A DNA stretch of 64,000 bases from Bacteroidales bacterium (lineage in GTDB: Bacteria > Bacteroidota > Bacteroidia > Bacteroidales > UBA932). The DNA is taken from the NCBI GenBank assembly GCA_009777095.1, contig WRMN01000005.1, positions 1 through 64,000 of the forward strand, given 5' to 3'. The notes under the pieces are model-generated. The model ran no database searches. It worked only from the letters and a program-made list of their open reading frames with translations, and was not told the origin of the DNA. Position 1 is the first letter of the stretch, and each line of letters opens with the position of its first letter. This document shows positions 1 to 9,057 of this stretch, in pieces. A program made the translations under genes and the position numbers.

Positions 1-234
1 GTTCGACTATTGGTTCGGGTTCAACTATCGGCTCAGGTTCGACTATTGGTTCGGGTTCAACTATCGGCTCAGGTTCGACTATTGGTTCGGGTTCAACTAT
101 CGGCTCAGGTTCGACTATTGGTTCGGGTTCAACTATCGGCTCAGGTTCGACTATTGGTTCGGGCTCAACTATCGGCTCAGGTTCGACTATTGGTTCGGGT
201 TCAACTATCGGTTCGGGTTCAACTATTGGTTCAG
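1..234 (-). repeat. 18-bp tandem repeat (36-bp higher-order unit) encoding (EPEPIV)n
   Basis: On the minus strand the sequence repeats an 18-bp unit translated as EPEPIV. Alternating synonymous variants give a 36-bp super-unit. Every unit is a multiple of three, so copy-number changes keep the frame. A further partial unit lies at about 265-297. The repeat continues off the left edge. Confidence 0.95.
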
Positions 235-844
235 GTAGAACTTGCACTTGAGCTACTAATTGTGGCATTGGCTCAACTATCGGTTCAGGTTCAACTTTTT
301 CGTTACCTGCCGTATTCCATGCACTGATGCTTTGAGAAAAGGCGCTGCCGGCATTCCAGTTAACACGTATAAACTGCTTTTTGATAAAGGACAAGACCTC
401 TAATAAATTGTCAGCTGATTGATAACCGGTAATTGAGGTAATCAAGTTCTTGTTCTCATCAAGAAAGGCTAAGGCCGGAAAAGAAAAATTGTTCGAGGCC
501 AACAAAAGCGAAGTTAACTGATGAAAACCATGAGCCTCATTATTATCAAATGTATATCCTTTGAATAGGACAGATCGGGTTTCGTGCGCATCAAACCGCA
601 CAGGATAAAACTCATTGTTTAAGGTAGTGATCACCTTGGTATTTGTAAAGACAGTTTGGTCCATGAGTTTACAGAACTCGTCTTGTTCAACATAGAGATA
701 TACCACAGTGATGCGAGGCGATTGGCCCGTCATTTCTTGCATCTGCTCAAAAGTTGTCCATTTAACGCCTGTATTGGCATTATTTGATTGGGAGATGGCT
801 ACTGAGTAACAGAAAACAAATAAGAGAATGAAAATGTTACGCAT
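1..844 (-). CDS. Secreted thioredoxin-fold protein with EPEPIV repeat tail (partial, runs off the window)
   Basis: The ATG is at 844-842 and the frame stays open to position 1, so the C-terminus lies outside the window. Residues 1-19 form a signal peptide ending near VAISQ, which predicts export to the periplasm or envelope. The next ~160 residues look like a thioredoxin fold of the DUF255/thioredoxin_7 type (TVVYLYVEQDEFCKLMD, then FPALAFLDENKNL). The usual CxxC is reduced to a single Cys in EFCKLMD, so it may be a redox-inactive or single-Cys version. From about residue 183 the protein becomes a proline/glutamate repeat of EPEPIV units. It starts 28 bp after folE on the same strand and is probably co-transcribed. 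Fold assignment is by eye; its role is unknown. Confidence 0.8.
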   Translation of the reverse strand, partial: MRNIFILLFVFCYSVAISQSNNANTGVKWTTFEQMQEMTGQSPRITVVYLYVEQDEFCKLMDQTVFTNTKVITTLNNEFYPVRFDAHETRSVLFKGYTFDNNEAHGFHQLTSLLLASNNFSFPALAFLDENKNLITSITGYQSADNLLEVLSFIKKQFIRVNWNAGSAFSQSISAWNTAGNEKVEPEPIVEPMPQLVAQVQVLPEPIVEPEPIVEPEPIVEPEPIVEPEPIVEPEPIVEPEPIVEPEPIVEPEPIVEPEPIVEPEPIVEPEPIVEPEPIVE

Positions 845-872
845 AAGGTTTATGTTATTATTTCAAATTGTT

Positions 873-1469
873 TCAATGCAGTTTTACGCCTATCAGGTGC
901 ATAAATTCTTCGCGGGTACGCGGGTCTTTCATAAAGGCGCCCGTAAAGGCGGAAGTTATAGCCACAGAGTTTTGCTTCTGTACGCCGCGCATTATCATGC
1001 AGGTATGCATTGCTTCTATAACTACGGCTACGCCAAGCGGCTTCAGCGTGTCCTGAATACAGTCGCGAATTTGAACCGTCAACCTTTCCTGCACCTGAAA
1101 TCGGCGGGCAAAGGCATCTACCACTCTGGCTACTTTGCTCAATCCGGTAATATATCCGTTGGGAATGTAAGCTACATGCGCTTTTCCGTAAAACGGCAAT
1201 AAATGATGTTCGCACAAAGAATAGAGGTCTATATCTTTCACTAAGACCATTTGTTGGTATTCTTCTTTGAAACGGGCCGAAAGCAATATATCTGCCGGAT
1301 TCAATGCATACCCATGAGTGAGAAATTGCATGGATTTGGCAACCCTTTCAGGAGTTTTTAACAAACCTTCCCTTTTCGGCTCTTCACCCAAAAGTTGCAG
1401 AATAGCCTTGTAGTGTTCGGCTAAAACTGCCGTTTTTTCAGGACAGTACTTATCAATTTTTTCGTACAT
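873..1469 (-). CDS. folE: GTP cyclohydrolase I
   Basis: Makes 7,8-dihydroneopterin triphosphate from GTP, the first step of folate (and queuosine precursor) synthesis, in the cytosol. At 198 residues it has the normal length. The zinc site is intact: [10 protein letters not shown] supplies C86 and H89, and [10 protein letters not shown] supplies C157. The signature [19 protein letters not shown] (110-128) and the QNS substrate loop are also present. The ATG at 1469 is followed at once by the family's normal N-terminus. It is the first gene of a likely two-gene transcript with the thioredoxin-fold protein 28 bp downstream. Confidence 0.98.
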   Translation of the reverse strand: MYEKIDKYCPEKTAVLAEHYKAILQLLGEEPKREGLLKTPERVAKSMQFLTHGYALNPADILLSARFKEEYQQMVLVKDIDLYSLCEHHLLPFYGKAHVAYIPNGYITGLSKVARVVDAFARRFQVQERLTVQIRDCIQDTLKPLGVAVVIEAMHTCMIMRGVQKQNSVAITSAFTGAFMKDPRTREEFMHLIGVKLH

Positions 1470-1579
1470 ATCAAACTAATTCCTTCCCTTGGTTTTCACA
1501 AAGTGTGAAAGCAACAAAGTTAATCCTTTTTAACCGATTTACAAAATAATTATAAAATTACATCTGTAAACCCGCAAAT

Positions 1580-1849
1580 CTATTCTTTTTGACCCTCCGT
1601 ACATTCCTCGCCGCTACAACCGCTGCAAATATCCTCAGGGTTAACCGCTTCGCCGCGCAGTTGCCGCCAGCGGATAATTTCTTCCTGCTTAGTACAGCGA
1701 ATACCTAATCTTCTCATATTGCTGTTTTTACCGACTTCCGTCTCGGGAAATTTGCCCTTCTTCCTGATGAGTATGCTTATTGACAAAGCAAGCACAGAAA
1801 ACCCAACAAGGGCAATGGCGATAAGTAACATTATGATAAAGGTTTGCAT
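1580..1849 (-). CDS. Small single-pass membrane protein with Cys-rich C-terminus
   Basis: 89 residues. Residues 3-29 are one strongly hydrophobic helix, followed by a basic stop-transfer (RKKGK), so it probably sits in the inner membrane with its tail in the cytoplasm. The soluble part has a conserved-looking stretch (FPETEVGKNSNMRRLGI) and ends in a cysteine cluster, ICSGCSGEECTE, which could bind a metal. I have the impression of similar short proteins in other Bacteroidota but cannot name a family or function. It stands alone between folE and the kamA-like gene, on the same strand as both. Confidence 0.7.
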   Translation of the reverse strand: MQTFIIMLLIAIALVGFSVLALSISILIRKKGKFPETEVGKNSNMRRLGIRCTKQEEIIRWRQLRGEAVNPEDICSGCSGEECTEGQKE

Positions 1850-1922
1850 GCTTAGCTTAATTTAATATTAATAAATATGCGAAATAAATGTAATCAATCC
1901 GAAAAATCTTAAACCACAAAGC

Positions 1923-3254
1923 CTAATATGCCCCGGAATCGCGCTCAAGCGCATCTCTCACATAATTATCTAATTCCGATTCAAAAAAGAACTCCTTCTC
2001 TCCAAAAGCGGGTTTTAACTGGTCGAACCAGGTGGCCGTGGAACTATATTTGGCAAAAAAAGGCCGAGCTACCCAGTCGGGATTACGTCCTTGTATGAAA
2101 CGAAGTACAAAGATTTTCTCTCCTACAGCCTCGCTTACGCCAAGAATCTGTATTTTGCCGGCATGGTCGCTCATGCTGGGGCCCCTGACGGTGCGGCAAA
2201 TGCCGCTTACCTTTTGATAGGCCTTGCGGAAGATAGTCTGGCATTGGGCTAAGGGAAGTTCAAAATAGTGCTTGGCTCCGGTGTCCCGCGCTACAAACAT
2301 ATAGTACGGAATACAGCCGAGGCCAACTTGGCGGCGTAACAATTCTTCCCAAATTTTGGGGTCGTCATTGATGTGCCGAAGTACGGGCGACTGGGTGCGT
2401 ATATGCGCTCCTGTATTGCGAATACGCCGTACCGCTTCTTTTACCGCATCTGTGGAAAGTTCTACAGGGTGGTTAAAGTGTCCCATAATGGAAAGGCGCC
2501 TGCCGGCATGTATAATATCGTCAAAAAGGCGCAGAATCTCATCGGCATCTTCGTCGGTGGTAAAGCGATATGGCCAATAGGCTAAGGCCTTGGTGCCAAT
2601 TCGTATGTGCCTGATTTGCTTCATAGTGGGGGAAAGCATCGGCTCAATGTAAGCGCGTAAGAGGGAGGCGCTCATCACCATGGGGTCGCCTCCGGTAAAG
2701 AGGACATCGGTAACCTTGGGGTGGGCTTTTATGTATTTTAGGTACAGTTCATAATCCTCCTTCATGGAGAATTTCTTTTCGGGCAGGCTGGAAAACTGAG
2801 GCCAGCGGAAGCAAAAAGTACAGTAGGCGTGGCAGGTTTGTCCCGGTCGGGGAAAGAATAAGACCGTCTCGCGGTACTTATGCTGTAAGCCATGCAAACG
2901 AACGCCTTGAAATTCAGGAACATTATGCTCCTGCCCCGATGGATTGGGATTGAGTTCGCAACGGATTTTCTCTACAAGGGCCTTAAGCGACTGTGTATCT
3001 CCGTTGTAAAGCAAGTGTTCTACCTCTCTGTAATGTTGAGGCAAGAGCATCTCCTTTCGGGGAAAATTCAGCGTAAACATGGGATCGTCTTTGAGTTGGC
3101 TCCACTGTATCAGTTCGTCAATGACGTAGTTATTGGTCTTAAATGGAAGAACATGCCCAACCACCTCAATGGCCCGACGGTCTTCAGCAGGAATGGAAGC
3201 GGCTTGTGGTATTTGTTTCCAATTCTGAAGCGTGTATGATTGGTATTTTTTCAT
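1923..3254 (-). CDS. KamA-family radical SAM protein (lysine 2,3-aminomutase-like)
   Basis: Radical SAM enzyme related to lysine 2,3-aminomutase and EpmB. The [4Fe-4S] motif CHAYCTFC gives C141, C145 and C148, and FTGGDPMVMS is the typical SAM-contacting strand of this family. The PLP-lysine motif of true aminomutases (PGGGGK) is not visible; the corresponding region reads VRGPSMSDHAGK, so the reaction may differ. The frame extends upstream to 3353, but that would run into cmk and add a hydrophobic stretch. The ATG at 3254 (MKKYQSYTLQ, 443 aa) is the better start. It lies downstream of cmk on the same strand with a 68-bp gap. Substrate unknown. Confidence 0.88.
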   Translation of the reverse strand: MKKYQSYTLQNWKQIPQAASIPAEDRRAIEVVGHVLPFKTNNYVIDELIQWSQLKDDPMFTLNFPRKEMLLPQHYREVEHLLYNGDTQSLKALVEKIRCELNPNPSGQEHNVPEFQGVRLHGLQHKYRETVLFFPRPGQTCHAYCTFCFRWPQFSSLPEKKFSMKEDYELYLKYIKAHPKVTDVLFTGGDPMVMSASLLRAYIEPMLSPTMKQIRHIRIGTKALAYWPYRFTTDEDADEILRLFDDIIHAGRRLSIMGHFNHPVELSTDAVKEAVRRIRNTGAHIRTQSPVLRHINDDPKIWEELLRRQVGLGCIPYYMFVARDTGAKHYFELPLAQCQTIFRKAYQKVSGICRTVRGPSMSDHAGKIQILGVSEAVGEKIFVLRFIQGRNPDWVARPFFAKYSSTATWFDQLKPAFGEKEFFFESELDNYVRDALERDSGAY

Positions 3255-3322
3255 GATTTTGCAAATTATTGGGGTATAATACGCTTTTGCAAAAATAAGA
3301 AAAAAAACAAAAATATACAAAT

Positions 3323-4012
3323 TTAAGAACCCGCTATCACCCGTCGGAACCATGCCATCTGCTCTTCGGGTATCATATTGCTGTTATCTAATAGGATAGC
3401 ATCTTCGGCCTTGCGCAGAGGAGCGACACTGCGAGTTTCGTCGTCGTGGTCGCGCTGTATAACGTTGTTTAATATTTCATCAAAAGATACTTTGCTGCCT
3501 TTCTCCCTTAGTTCTTTGTAACGCCTTTCGGCGCGCACACGCGGGTCGGCAGTCATAAAAATTTTCAGTTCGGCCTGTGGAAACACCACCGTGCCTATGT
3601 CGCGCCCGTCCATCACAATACCCTTTTCTTTGCCCATTTGCTGTTGCAAGTAAACCAAGTGTTTACGCACGCCCGCAATGGCGCTCACCGCACTCACCTG
3701 CTGCGAAACGGCTATCTCGCGTATCTCGCGCTCTACGTTAACCCTGTTGAGGAAGGTATTGTTTTGGCCGGCAATATTTTGAAAACTAATGTGAATATCG
3801 GGCAGGACGGCCATCAATGCTTCAATTTCAATTTGTCCATCAGAGCTAACCAGTTTATGTTGAAGTCCGTATAAAGTAACGGCGCGGTACATGGCGCCCG
3901 TGTCCACATAAATATAATTTAGTTCTTGGGCTATGGCCTTGGCAAAGGAACTCTTTCCGGTCGAGGAATGTCCGTCAATAGCTATAATTATTTTTGTCGT
4001 AAAAGGATTCAA
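3323..4012 (-). CDS. cmk: Cytidylate kinase
   Basis: Phosphorylates CMP/dCMP to the diphosphates with ATP, in the cytosol. The P-loop GHSSTGKSS, the substrate motif DTGAMYRAVTLYG and the VMDGRDIGTVVFP loop are all present, and the length (~229 aa) is normal. There is no in-frame ATG before the P-loop. I chose the TTG at 4012 (M-NPFTTKIIIAIDG), which puts a few residues before the first beta strand as in homologues. A TTG at 4036 is the alternative, but it overlaps a possible minus-strand promoter box (TACTTTTG, 4041-4034). It is followed by the kamA-like gene and is divergent from the response regulator. Confidence 0.95.
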   Translation of the reverse strand: MNPFTTKIIIAIDGHSSTGKSSFAKAIAQELNYIYVDTGAMYRAVTLYGLQHKLVSSDGQIEIEALMAVLPDIHISFQNIAGQNNTFLNRVNVEREIREIAVSQQVSAVSAIAGVRKHLVYLQQQMGKEKGIVMDGRDIGTVVFPQAELKIFMTADPRVRAERRYKELREKGSKVSFDEILNNVIQRDHDDETRSVAPLRKAEDAILLDNSNMIPEEQMAWFRRVIAGS

Positions 4013-4163
4013 TGTTAACTTCGTGTTAGTGTACAAAAGTAGTGATTTTTTCTTTCTTTTACTAAATTAAATCGAAAAAGCGCTAAATTTGCGCCCAATT
4101 ATACGAAAATAATTTATGTTAATATGCGATTTTTAACGCCTTTACAAATTTAATGTTTAGAAG

Positions 4164-5327
4164 ATGAGAATTTTAGTAGTTGATGATGAAAAAAGTATCC
4201 GTAACACCATGAAGGATATTTTAAGTTATGAGGGACACGAGGTGGTAGTAGCGGAAAAAGGGGCGGAAGTCTTGCACAAGGTGGCCGAAACGCCTTTCGA
4301 CTTAATATTTTGCGATATTAAAATGCCCGAAATGGACGGAGTGGAAGTGCTGGAGCAACTGCAGCAGCGTTTTCCAGAATTGCCGGTGGTAATGATTTCA
4401 GGCCATGGCACTATTGATGTGGCGGTGGATTGTATTCGCAAGGGTGCCTACGATTTTATTGAAAAACCGCTTGATTTGAACCGTATTCTTATAGCTTTGC
4501 GGAACGGAACGGAAAAAACGGCATTGGTTAAGGAAACCAAAGTACTTAAACGTAAAATTTCCAAACTGCCTGATATAATAGGCGGATCGGAAGCCATACA
4601 AAAAATCAAGGAAATGATAGACCGCGTGGCTCCGACCGAAGCGCGGGTGCTGATTACCGGTGCTAACGGAACAGGAAAGGAATTGGTTGCGCGTTGGTTA
4701 CATGAAAAGAGCACACGGATTGCTGCGCCCTTTGTGGAGGTAAACTGCGCCGCTATCCCCGGAGAACTGATAGAAAGTGAGTTGTTTGGCCACGAAAAAG
4801 GTTCATTTACTTCAGCCGTCAGGCAGCACAAAGGTAAATTTGAACAGGCCAACGGCGGAACTTTGTTCCTTGATGAAATCGGCGACATGAGTCCTTCAGC
4901 TCAGGCCAAAGTATTGCGCGCCCTGCAGGAAAATAGAATTACCCGCATAGGCAGCGATAAGGATATTAACGTAGATGTCCGCGTAATAGCGGCTACTAAT
5001 AAAAATCTCCAATTGGAAATAGAAAGAGGAACTTTCCGCGAAGATCTTTATCATCGCTTAGGTGTAATTTTAATCCGAATGCCGTCTCTATCGGAGCGCA
5101 AAGACGATATTTCGATTTTTGCCCATTATTTTATCCGCCAAATTTGTGATGAATACGGATATAGTGTGCGAAAAATCACTGATGATGCTTTGATAGAACT
5201 GCAAAAATACCCATGGACGGGGAATATCCGCGAATTTCGTAATGCCATGGAGCGTTTGATTATTCTTTGCGATAAGCGCATAGGGCTCAAAGAGGTAAAA
5301 ACGTACGTCAATCCGCTGTTTCTATAA
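4164..5327 (+). CDS. Sigma-54-type response regulator lacking a DNA-binding domain
   Basis: Receiver domain at 1-120 with phospho-acceptor D51 (FCDIKMPEMDG), followed by a sigma-54 activator AAA+ domain: Walker A GANGTGKE at 166-173, Walker B LFLDEIGD at 234-241, sensor FREDLYHRL at 291-299. Two things are odd. The sigma-54 contact loop, normally GAFTGA, reads GSFTSA (213-218). The protein also ends at residue 387, straight after the AAA+ lid (WTGNIREFRNAMERLI), with no Fis-type helix-turn-helix. The 60 bases after the stop hold no lost HTH, so this is not a simple frameshift. It may act from solution or through a partner. No histidine kinase is adjacent. A TAAATTTG box at 4084-4091 may be its promoter. 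Confidence 0.9.
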   Translation: MRILVVDDEKSIRNTMKDILSYEGHEVVVAEKGAEVLHKVAETPFDLIFCDIKMPEMDGVEVLEQLQQRFPELPVVMISGHGTIDVAVDCIRKGAYDFIEKPLDLNRILIALRNGTEKTALVKETKVLKRKISKLPDIIGGSEAIQKIKEMIDRVAPTEARVLITGANGTGKELVARWLHEKSTRIAAPFVEVNCAAIPGELIESELFGHEKGSFTSAVRQHKGKFEQANGGTLFLDEIGDMSPSAQAKVLRALQENRITRIGSDKDINVDVRVIAATNKNLQLEIERGTFREDLYHRLGVILIRMPSLSERKDDISIFAHYFIRQICDEYGYSVRKITDDALIELQKYPWTGNIREFRNAMERLIILCDKRIGLKEVKTYVNPLFL

Positions 5328-5388
5328 AAATAATCTAAGCACAAATATGCTTTTCTACCTTTCCAGCTTTAGGCCTTTGAACTTTAAA

Positions 5389-6270
5389 CTACTCTAAGAT
5401 ATACCCAAAATTCTTGAGTTGTTGGGTGTTTTCGCGCCAGTCGGGGTTTACCTTAACGAAGATGCGCAGATAAACCTTCTTTTCAAAAAAATCTTCCATA
5501 TCTCTACGCGCCTGTATGCTGATTCTCTTTAAAGCGCTGCCGCCGCTGCCTATGATAATGCCTTTCTGCGAATTACGCGCCACGTGTATGACCGCTTCTA
5601 TGTGATACATGTCTTCCGTTTCCCTGAACTGCTCTATCGTCGCCTCCGTGCAATAAGGAATTTCTTTGCTGTAATTCAATAATATTTTTTCGCGGATAAT
5701 TTCAGCTGCAAAGAAACGCAGATTGCGGTCGGTCAAAGCGTCCTTGTCGTAATAGGCAGGGCTTTCGGGCAAGAAAGATAAAATACGTTTAAACACGCCG
5801 TCAATATTGAATTTCTCCTGTGCCGAGACAGGGTAAATAATCGCCTTCGGCAACAATGTAGTCCAGACTTCCACCAACCGTTCTAAGGCTTCAGGCGTAG
5901 TCAAATCAATTTTGTTGATCACCAAAATTACAGGCGTGTCAATCTGTTGCAGGCGGGTAATATATTCTTCGTTTTTATCATATTTCTCTACTACGTCGGT
6001 AACGTAAAGAATAAGATCTGCATCGCCTATGGCCGTATTCACAAACTTCATCATGCTTTCCTGCAACTTGTAGTTAGGCCGCAGAATGCCCGGCGTATCG
6101 GAAAACACTACTTGAAAATCTTCGCCGTTTACAATACCCATAATCCGATGGCGGGTGGTTTGCGCCTTAGCAGTGATAATCGACAACTTCTCCCCAACTA
6201 AGGCATTCATGAGGGTTGATTTACCCACATTAGGATTTCCAATAATATTTACAAAGCCCGATTTATGCAT
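5389..6270 (-). CDS. era: GTPase Era
   Basis: Essential GTPase that binds the 3' end of 16S rRNA during 30S assembly. G1 GNPNVGKST, G3 DTPGI and G4 NKID are visible in the N-terminal half. The C-terminal KH domain is VIIGSGGSALKRISIQAR, with the typical ending FVKVNPDWRE. At 293 aa it is normal length. Its ATG overlaps the stop codon of the upstream pseudouridine synthase (TAATG at 6270), so the two are translationally coupled. Coupling two ribosome-maturation genes is functionally sensible. Confidence 0.98.
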   Translation of the reverse strand: MHKSGFVNIIGNPNVGKSTLMNALVGEKLSIITAKAQTTRHRIMGIVNGEDFQVVFSDTPGILRPNYKLQESMMKFVNTAIGDADLILYVTDVVEKYDKNEEYITRLQQIDTPVILVINKIDLTTPEALERLVEVWTTLLPKAIIYPVSAQEKFNIDGVFKRILSFLPESPAYYDKDALTDRNLRFFAAEIIREKILLNYSKEIPYCTEATIEQFRETEDMYHIEAVIHVARNSQKGIIIGSGGSALKRISIQARRDMEDFFEKKVYLRIFVKVNPDWRENTQQLKNFGYILE

Positions 6271-7568
6271 TATTCATAAGCTCCCATGCGTAACATATTC
6301 ATTTCGGCATCGGTGAGAAAACGCCATTGGCCGCGTTTCAGGTTTTTCTTGGTAAGGCCTGCAAAGTAAACCCTGTCCAATTTCTTCACCTTGTACCCTA
6401 AGGCTTCGAACATACGGCGCACAACGCGATTGCGGCCCGAATGAATTTCGAGGCCTATCTGAGTTTTGTCGTCATCAACATAAGCAAGGCTGTCGGCCTG
6501 AGCAAGTCCGTCATCTAATTCCACCCCATCGAGCAGTTGTTGCATATCTGTCTGCTTAAAATTCTTATCCAAGAAAATATGGTATATTTTTTTCTTATTG
6601 TAAGAAGGGTGCGTCAATTGTTCGGCCAATGTTCCGTCGTTGGTAAACAACAACACGCCGGTAGTGGCCTTATCAAGGCGGCCTACGGGATACACCCGCT
6701 GCGGACATTTATCTTCGCCAATCAGGTCCATGACCGTTTTTTCGGCATTAGGGTCTTCCATAGTAGTTACAAAGTCCTTAGGTTTATTCATTACGATATA
6801 CACCTTTCGCTCGCCCTTGAGGCGTTCGCCGTTAAAACGAATATCGTCGTCGGGCTGCACTTTCACGCCCATCTCCGTTACTACCTTACCGTTTACGCTC
6901 ACTAATCCTGCCACGATGTACTCATCGGCTTCGCGGCGCGAGCAGATGCCCGAATTGGCAATAAATTTATTGAGGCGGATACCCTCATCTGTTTGCTTTT
7001 TTACAGGTTTTTTTGAAGGCGAAGAGTAACGGGTAACGGGTGTCGAATAATTTCTTGTGCCTTTTGTCCTTGTTCCTTGTGTCCCTCGTCCTTGTTCCTT
7101 CTTCTTTGGCCCTTGACTCTTGACTCTTGATTGCTTCGTACCTCGTAATGACGATTGCCCCTTGAACCCTTCGCCCCGCTCAGGACGCCGCCTTGAACCC
7201 TCTTCCCTGCTCCTCGTTCTTTCCGTCCTTGTTCCTTCTTCTTTGAATCTTGATTGCTTCGTACCTCGCAATGACGATTGCCCCTTGAACCCTTCGCCCC
7301 GCTCAGGACGCCGCCTTGAACCTTCTTCCCTGCTCCTTGTTCTTTCCGTCCTTGTTCCTTCTTCTTTGAATCTTGATTGCTTCGTACCTCGCAATGACGA
7401 TTGACCCTTGAACCCTTCGCCCCGCTCAGGACGCCGCCTTGAGCCTTCTTCCCTGCTCCTCGTTCTTTCCGTCCTTGTTTCTTCTTCTTTAAACCTCGAT
7501 TGCTTCGGACCTCGCAATGACGATTGAACCTTATTCCTTGTTCCTCCCGATGGCGTAATTTTTTTCAT
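6270..7568 (-). CDS. RsuA/RluB-family 23S/16S rRNA pseudouridine synthase with repeat-built N-terminal extension
   Basis: Residues ~195-250 form an S4 RNA-binding domain ([20 protein letters not shown]). The rest is the pseudouridine synthase domain, with the catalytic-Asp motif [12 protein letters not shown] and [14 protein letters not shown]. This is the RsuA/RluB/RluE branch that modifies rRNA; which position cannot be told. The first ~190 residues are unusual: three complete and one partial 41-residue units starting [19 protein letters not shown], encoded by a 123-bp DNA repeat, then a low-complexity K/G/T stretch. There is no ATG between 7568 and the S4 domain, so either the extension is translated or a non-ATG start just before the S4 domain is used. 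Upstream partner of era. Confidence 0.92.
   Translation of the reverse strand: MKKITPSGGTRNKVQSSLRGPKQSRFKEEETRTERTRSREEGSRRRPERGEGFKGQSSLRGTKQSRFKEEGTRTERTRSREEGSRRRPERGEGFKGQSSLRGTKQSRFKEEGTRTERTRSREEGSRRRPERGEGFKGQSSLRGTKQSRVKSQGPKKKEQGRGTQGTRTKGTRNYSTPVTRYSSPSKKPVKKQTDEGIRLNKFIANSGICSRREADEYIVAGLVSVNGKVVTEMGVKVQPDDDIRFNGERLKGERKVYIVMNKPKDFVTTMEDPNAEKTVMDLIGEDKCPQRVYPVGRLDKATTGVLLFTNDGTLAEQLTHPSYNKKKIYHIFLDKNFKQTDMQQLLDGVELDDGLAQADSLAYVDDDKTQIGLEIHSGRNRVVRRMFEALGYKVKKLDRVYFAGLTKKNLKRGQWRFLTDAEMNMLRMGAYE
7129..7526 (-). repeat. 123-bp tandem repeat carrying an interspersed REP-like core, inside the pseudouridine synthase gene
   Basis: The core gattgcttcgtacctcgcaa (plus strand) begins at 7129, 7252, 7375 and 7498, an exact 123-bp spacing each time. 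On the coding strand it reads SLRGTKQS. The spacer between cores is also repeated with few changes. Related cores occur at 33597-33639, 57644-57670 and 57844-57870. Confidence 0.95.
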
Positions 7569-7651
7569 ATTTGTGTAAATTTTGGCACAAAGATAGTGTT
7601 TTAAATGATTTTTTTCGTACTTTTACTGTTTGGAATGTTTTTATTTCCCTT

Positions 7652-8899
7652 ATGAAATTGATACCCTCATTAATTCGTGAAAACTTTAAAGTTTCACTTA
7701 CAGCGGTTAGAACTAATCGCTTACGCTCTATTCTAACCATTCTAATCATCGCTTTCGGGATTATGGCTTTGGTAGGCATTCTTACTGCTATTGATGCACT
7801 AAAGGGCTCTATTACAGACGATTTTACCTTAATGGGCGCCAATACCTTTTCTATTCAAAGTCGAGGGAATAATTTCCAAGTAATGGGCAAACGTGTACGT
7901 AAACGCAGTTTCAGTTATATTTCCTACCAACAGGCGGCCGATTTCAAAGAAAGGTATGAATTTCCTGCACACATCACGTTACGCACTTATTTATCAGGAG
8001 GGGCAACGGTGAAGAGCGGCGCTGAAAAAACCAATCCCAACATTTCACTGGTAGGCGTATCCGAGAACTATCCTATTACATCGGGAACCGAAATCGACAA
8101 AGGCCGCATGTTTTCCTCGCATGAGGTAGAAAACAGCGATTTTGTGGCTGTAATTGGCTCCGAAATTGCCACTACTTTGTTCAAAAACCGTAATCCCATT
8201 GATGAATATGTCTCCGTAGGCGGCAGCCGCTACCGAGTTGTCGGCACCTTTAAATCAAAGGGAACGGGTTTTGGCGGAGGCCCCGACCGTACTATGGTTA
8301 TCCCCATAAGTAACAGCCGCAGCGTTTTTTCCCGCCCCAATCAAAATTTTGTTATTGAAATAACCCCTTTCAAAGCAGAGGATTTAAATATGGCTATCGG
8401 CGAGGCGGAATCTACCTTCCGCTTAGTGCGTCGCCTTTCGCCCGATATGGAAACGGATTTTAACATTGAGCGCAGCGACGCCTTAGCCGAAATGATGCTC
8501 GATTTCATCAGCTATGCCACGCTGGCCGCCATTGCCATAGGACTCATTACTATGCTGGGGGCAGCCATCGGCCTGATGAATATCATGCTGGTATCGGTAA
8601 GCGAGCGCACGCGCGAGATAGGTACGCGCAAGGCTATGGGCGCCAAGTCGAACACCATTAAGCAACAGTTTCTCTTTGAGTCTATTGTCATCGGACAAAT
8701 CGGCGGCCTACTTGGAATTATGCTGGGCATTAGCGCCGGCAATGCTATTGCTATGGTCATCGGCTCCTCTTTTATTATCCCTTGGGTGTGGATACTTTTA
8801 GGCATAACGCTGTGTTTTGGAGTGAGTATTGCCTCAGGGTACATTCCCGCCCGCCGCGCCGCCCTGCTCGACCCCATTGAGGCGCTGAGGTATGAGTAG
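7652..8899 (+). CDS. MacB/FtsX-type ABC transporter permease
   Basis: Inner-membrane permease of the MacB class. One transmembrane helix follows a short cytoplasmic N-terminus ([19 protein letters not shown]). A large periplasmic MacB-type core domain of ~230 residues comes next, then three C-terminal helices with the FtsX signature [17 protein letters not shown]. The ATG at 7652 ([11 protein letters not shown]) is preferred. An upstream in-frame ATG at 7571 would add 27 residues lying in the divergent promoter region. No ATPase (MacA/MacB ATP-binding) gene is adjacent, so it must pair with an ATPase elsewhere. Length 415 aa is normal for this permease-only form. Substrate unknown. Confidence 0.9.
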   Translation: MKLIPSLIRENFKVSLTAVRTNRLRSILTILIIAFGIMALVGILTAIDALKGSITDDFTLMGANTFSIQSRGNNFQVMGKRVRKRSFSYISYQQAADFKERYEFPAHITLRTYLSGGATVKSGAEKTNPNISLVGVSENYPITSGTEIDKGRMFSSHEVENSDFVAVIGSEIATTLFKNRNPIDEYVSVGGSRYRVVGTFKSKGTGFGGGPDRTMVIPISNSRSVFSRPNQNFVIEITPFKAEDLNMAIGEAESTFRLVRRLSPDMETDFNIERSDALAEMMLDFISYATLAAIAIGLITMLGAAIGLMNIMLVSVSERTREIGTRKAMGAKSNTIKQQFLFESIVIGQIGGLLGIMLGISAGNAIAMVIGSSFIIPWVWILLGITLCFGVSIASGYIPARRAALLDPIEALRYE

Positions 8900-8910
8900 C
8901 AGGCTGAGCC

Positions 8911-9057
8911 TTACCCCGAAGATACGGTTTCACCCTGTCTAATTTTTCCAATATTAAATTCGGTATTTTCAAATTCTATTTTTGCGCCTTGCGGTTGCTT
9001 GTTTTGACCACAAGAAAGAATAGAAATGCTTATTTAAATAAAATATATACTTTCTTT
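8911..9057 (-). pseudogene. Remnant of a DUF1573-family lipoprotein gene
   Basis: On the minus strand a frame reads ISILSCGQNK (lipobox-like) then KIEFENTEFNIGKIRQGETV, which matches the start of the first beta-sandwich strands of DUF1573 lipoproteins. The frame stops at 8911-8913 (GSSG-stop type ending), after about 35 residues. Upstream of the lipobox there is a stop (ATT TAA) and no start codon. The original start probably lay at ~9057, touching the stop of the TlpA-like gene. DUF1573 genes often neighbour TlpA-like genes in Bacteroidota, so this looks like a decayed partner. Identification is by motif recall. Confidence 0.6.

Noticed and set aside
7120-7530. Open frames on the plus strand with repeated [10 protein letters not shown]
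   Set aside because: They are the antisense reading of the REP-like repeats in the pseudouridine synthase gene; the minus-strand frame runs on into complete S4 and synthase domains.
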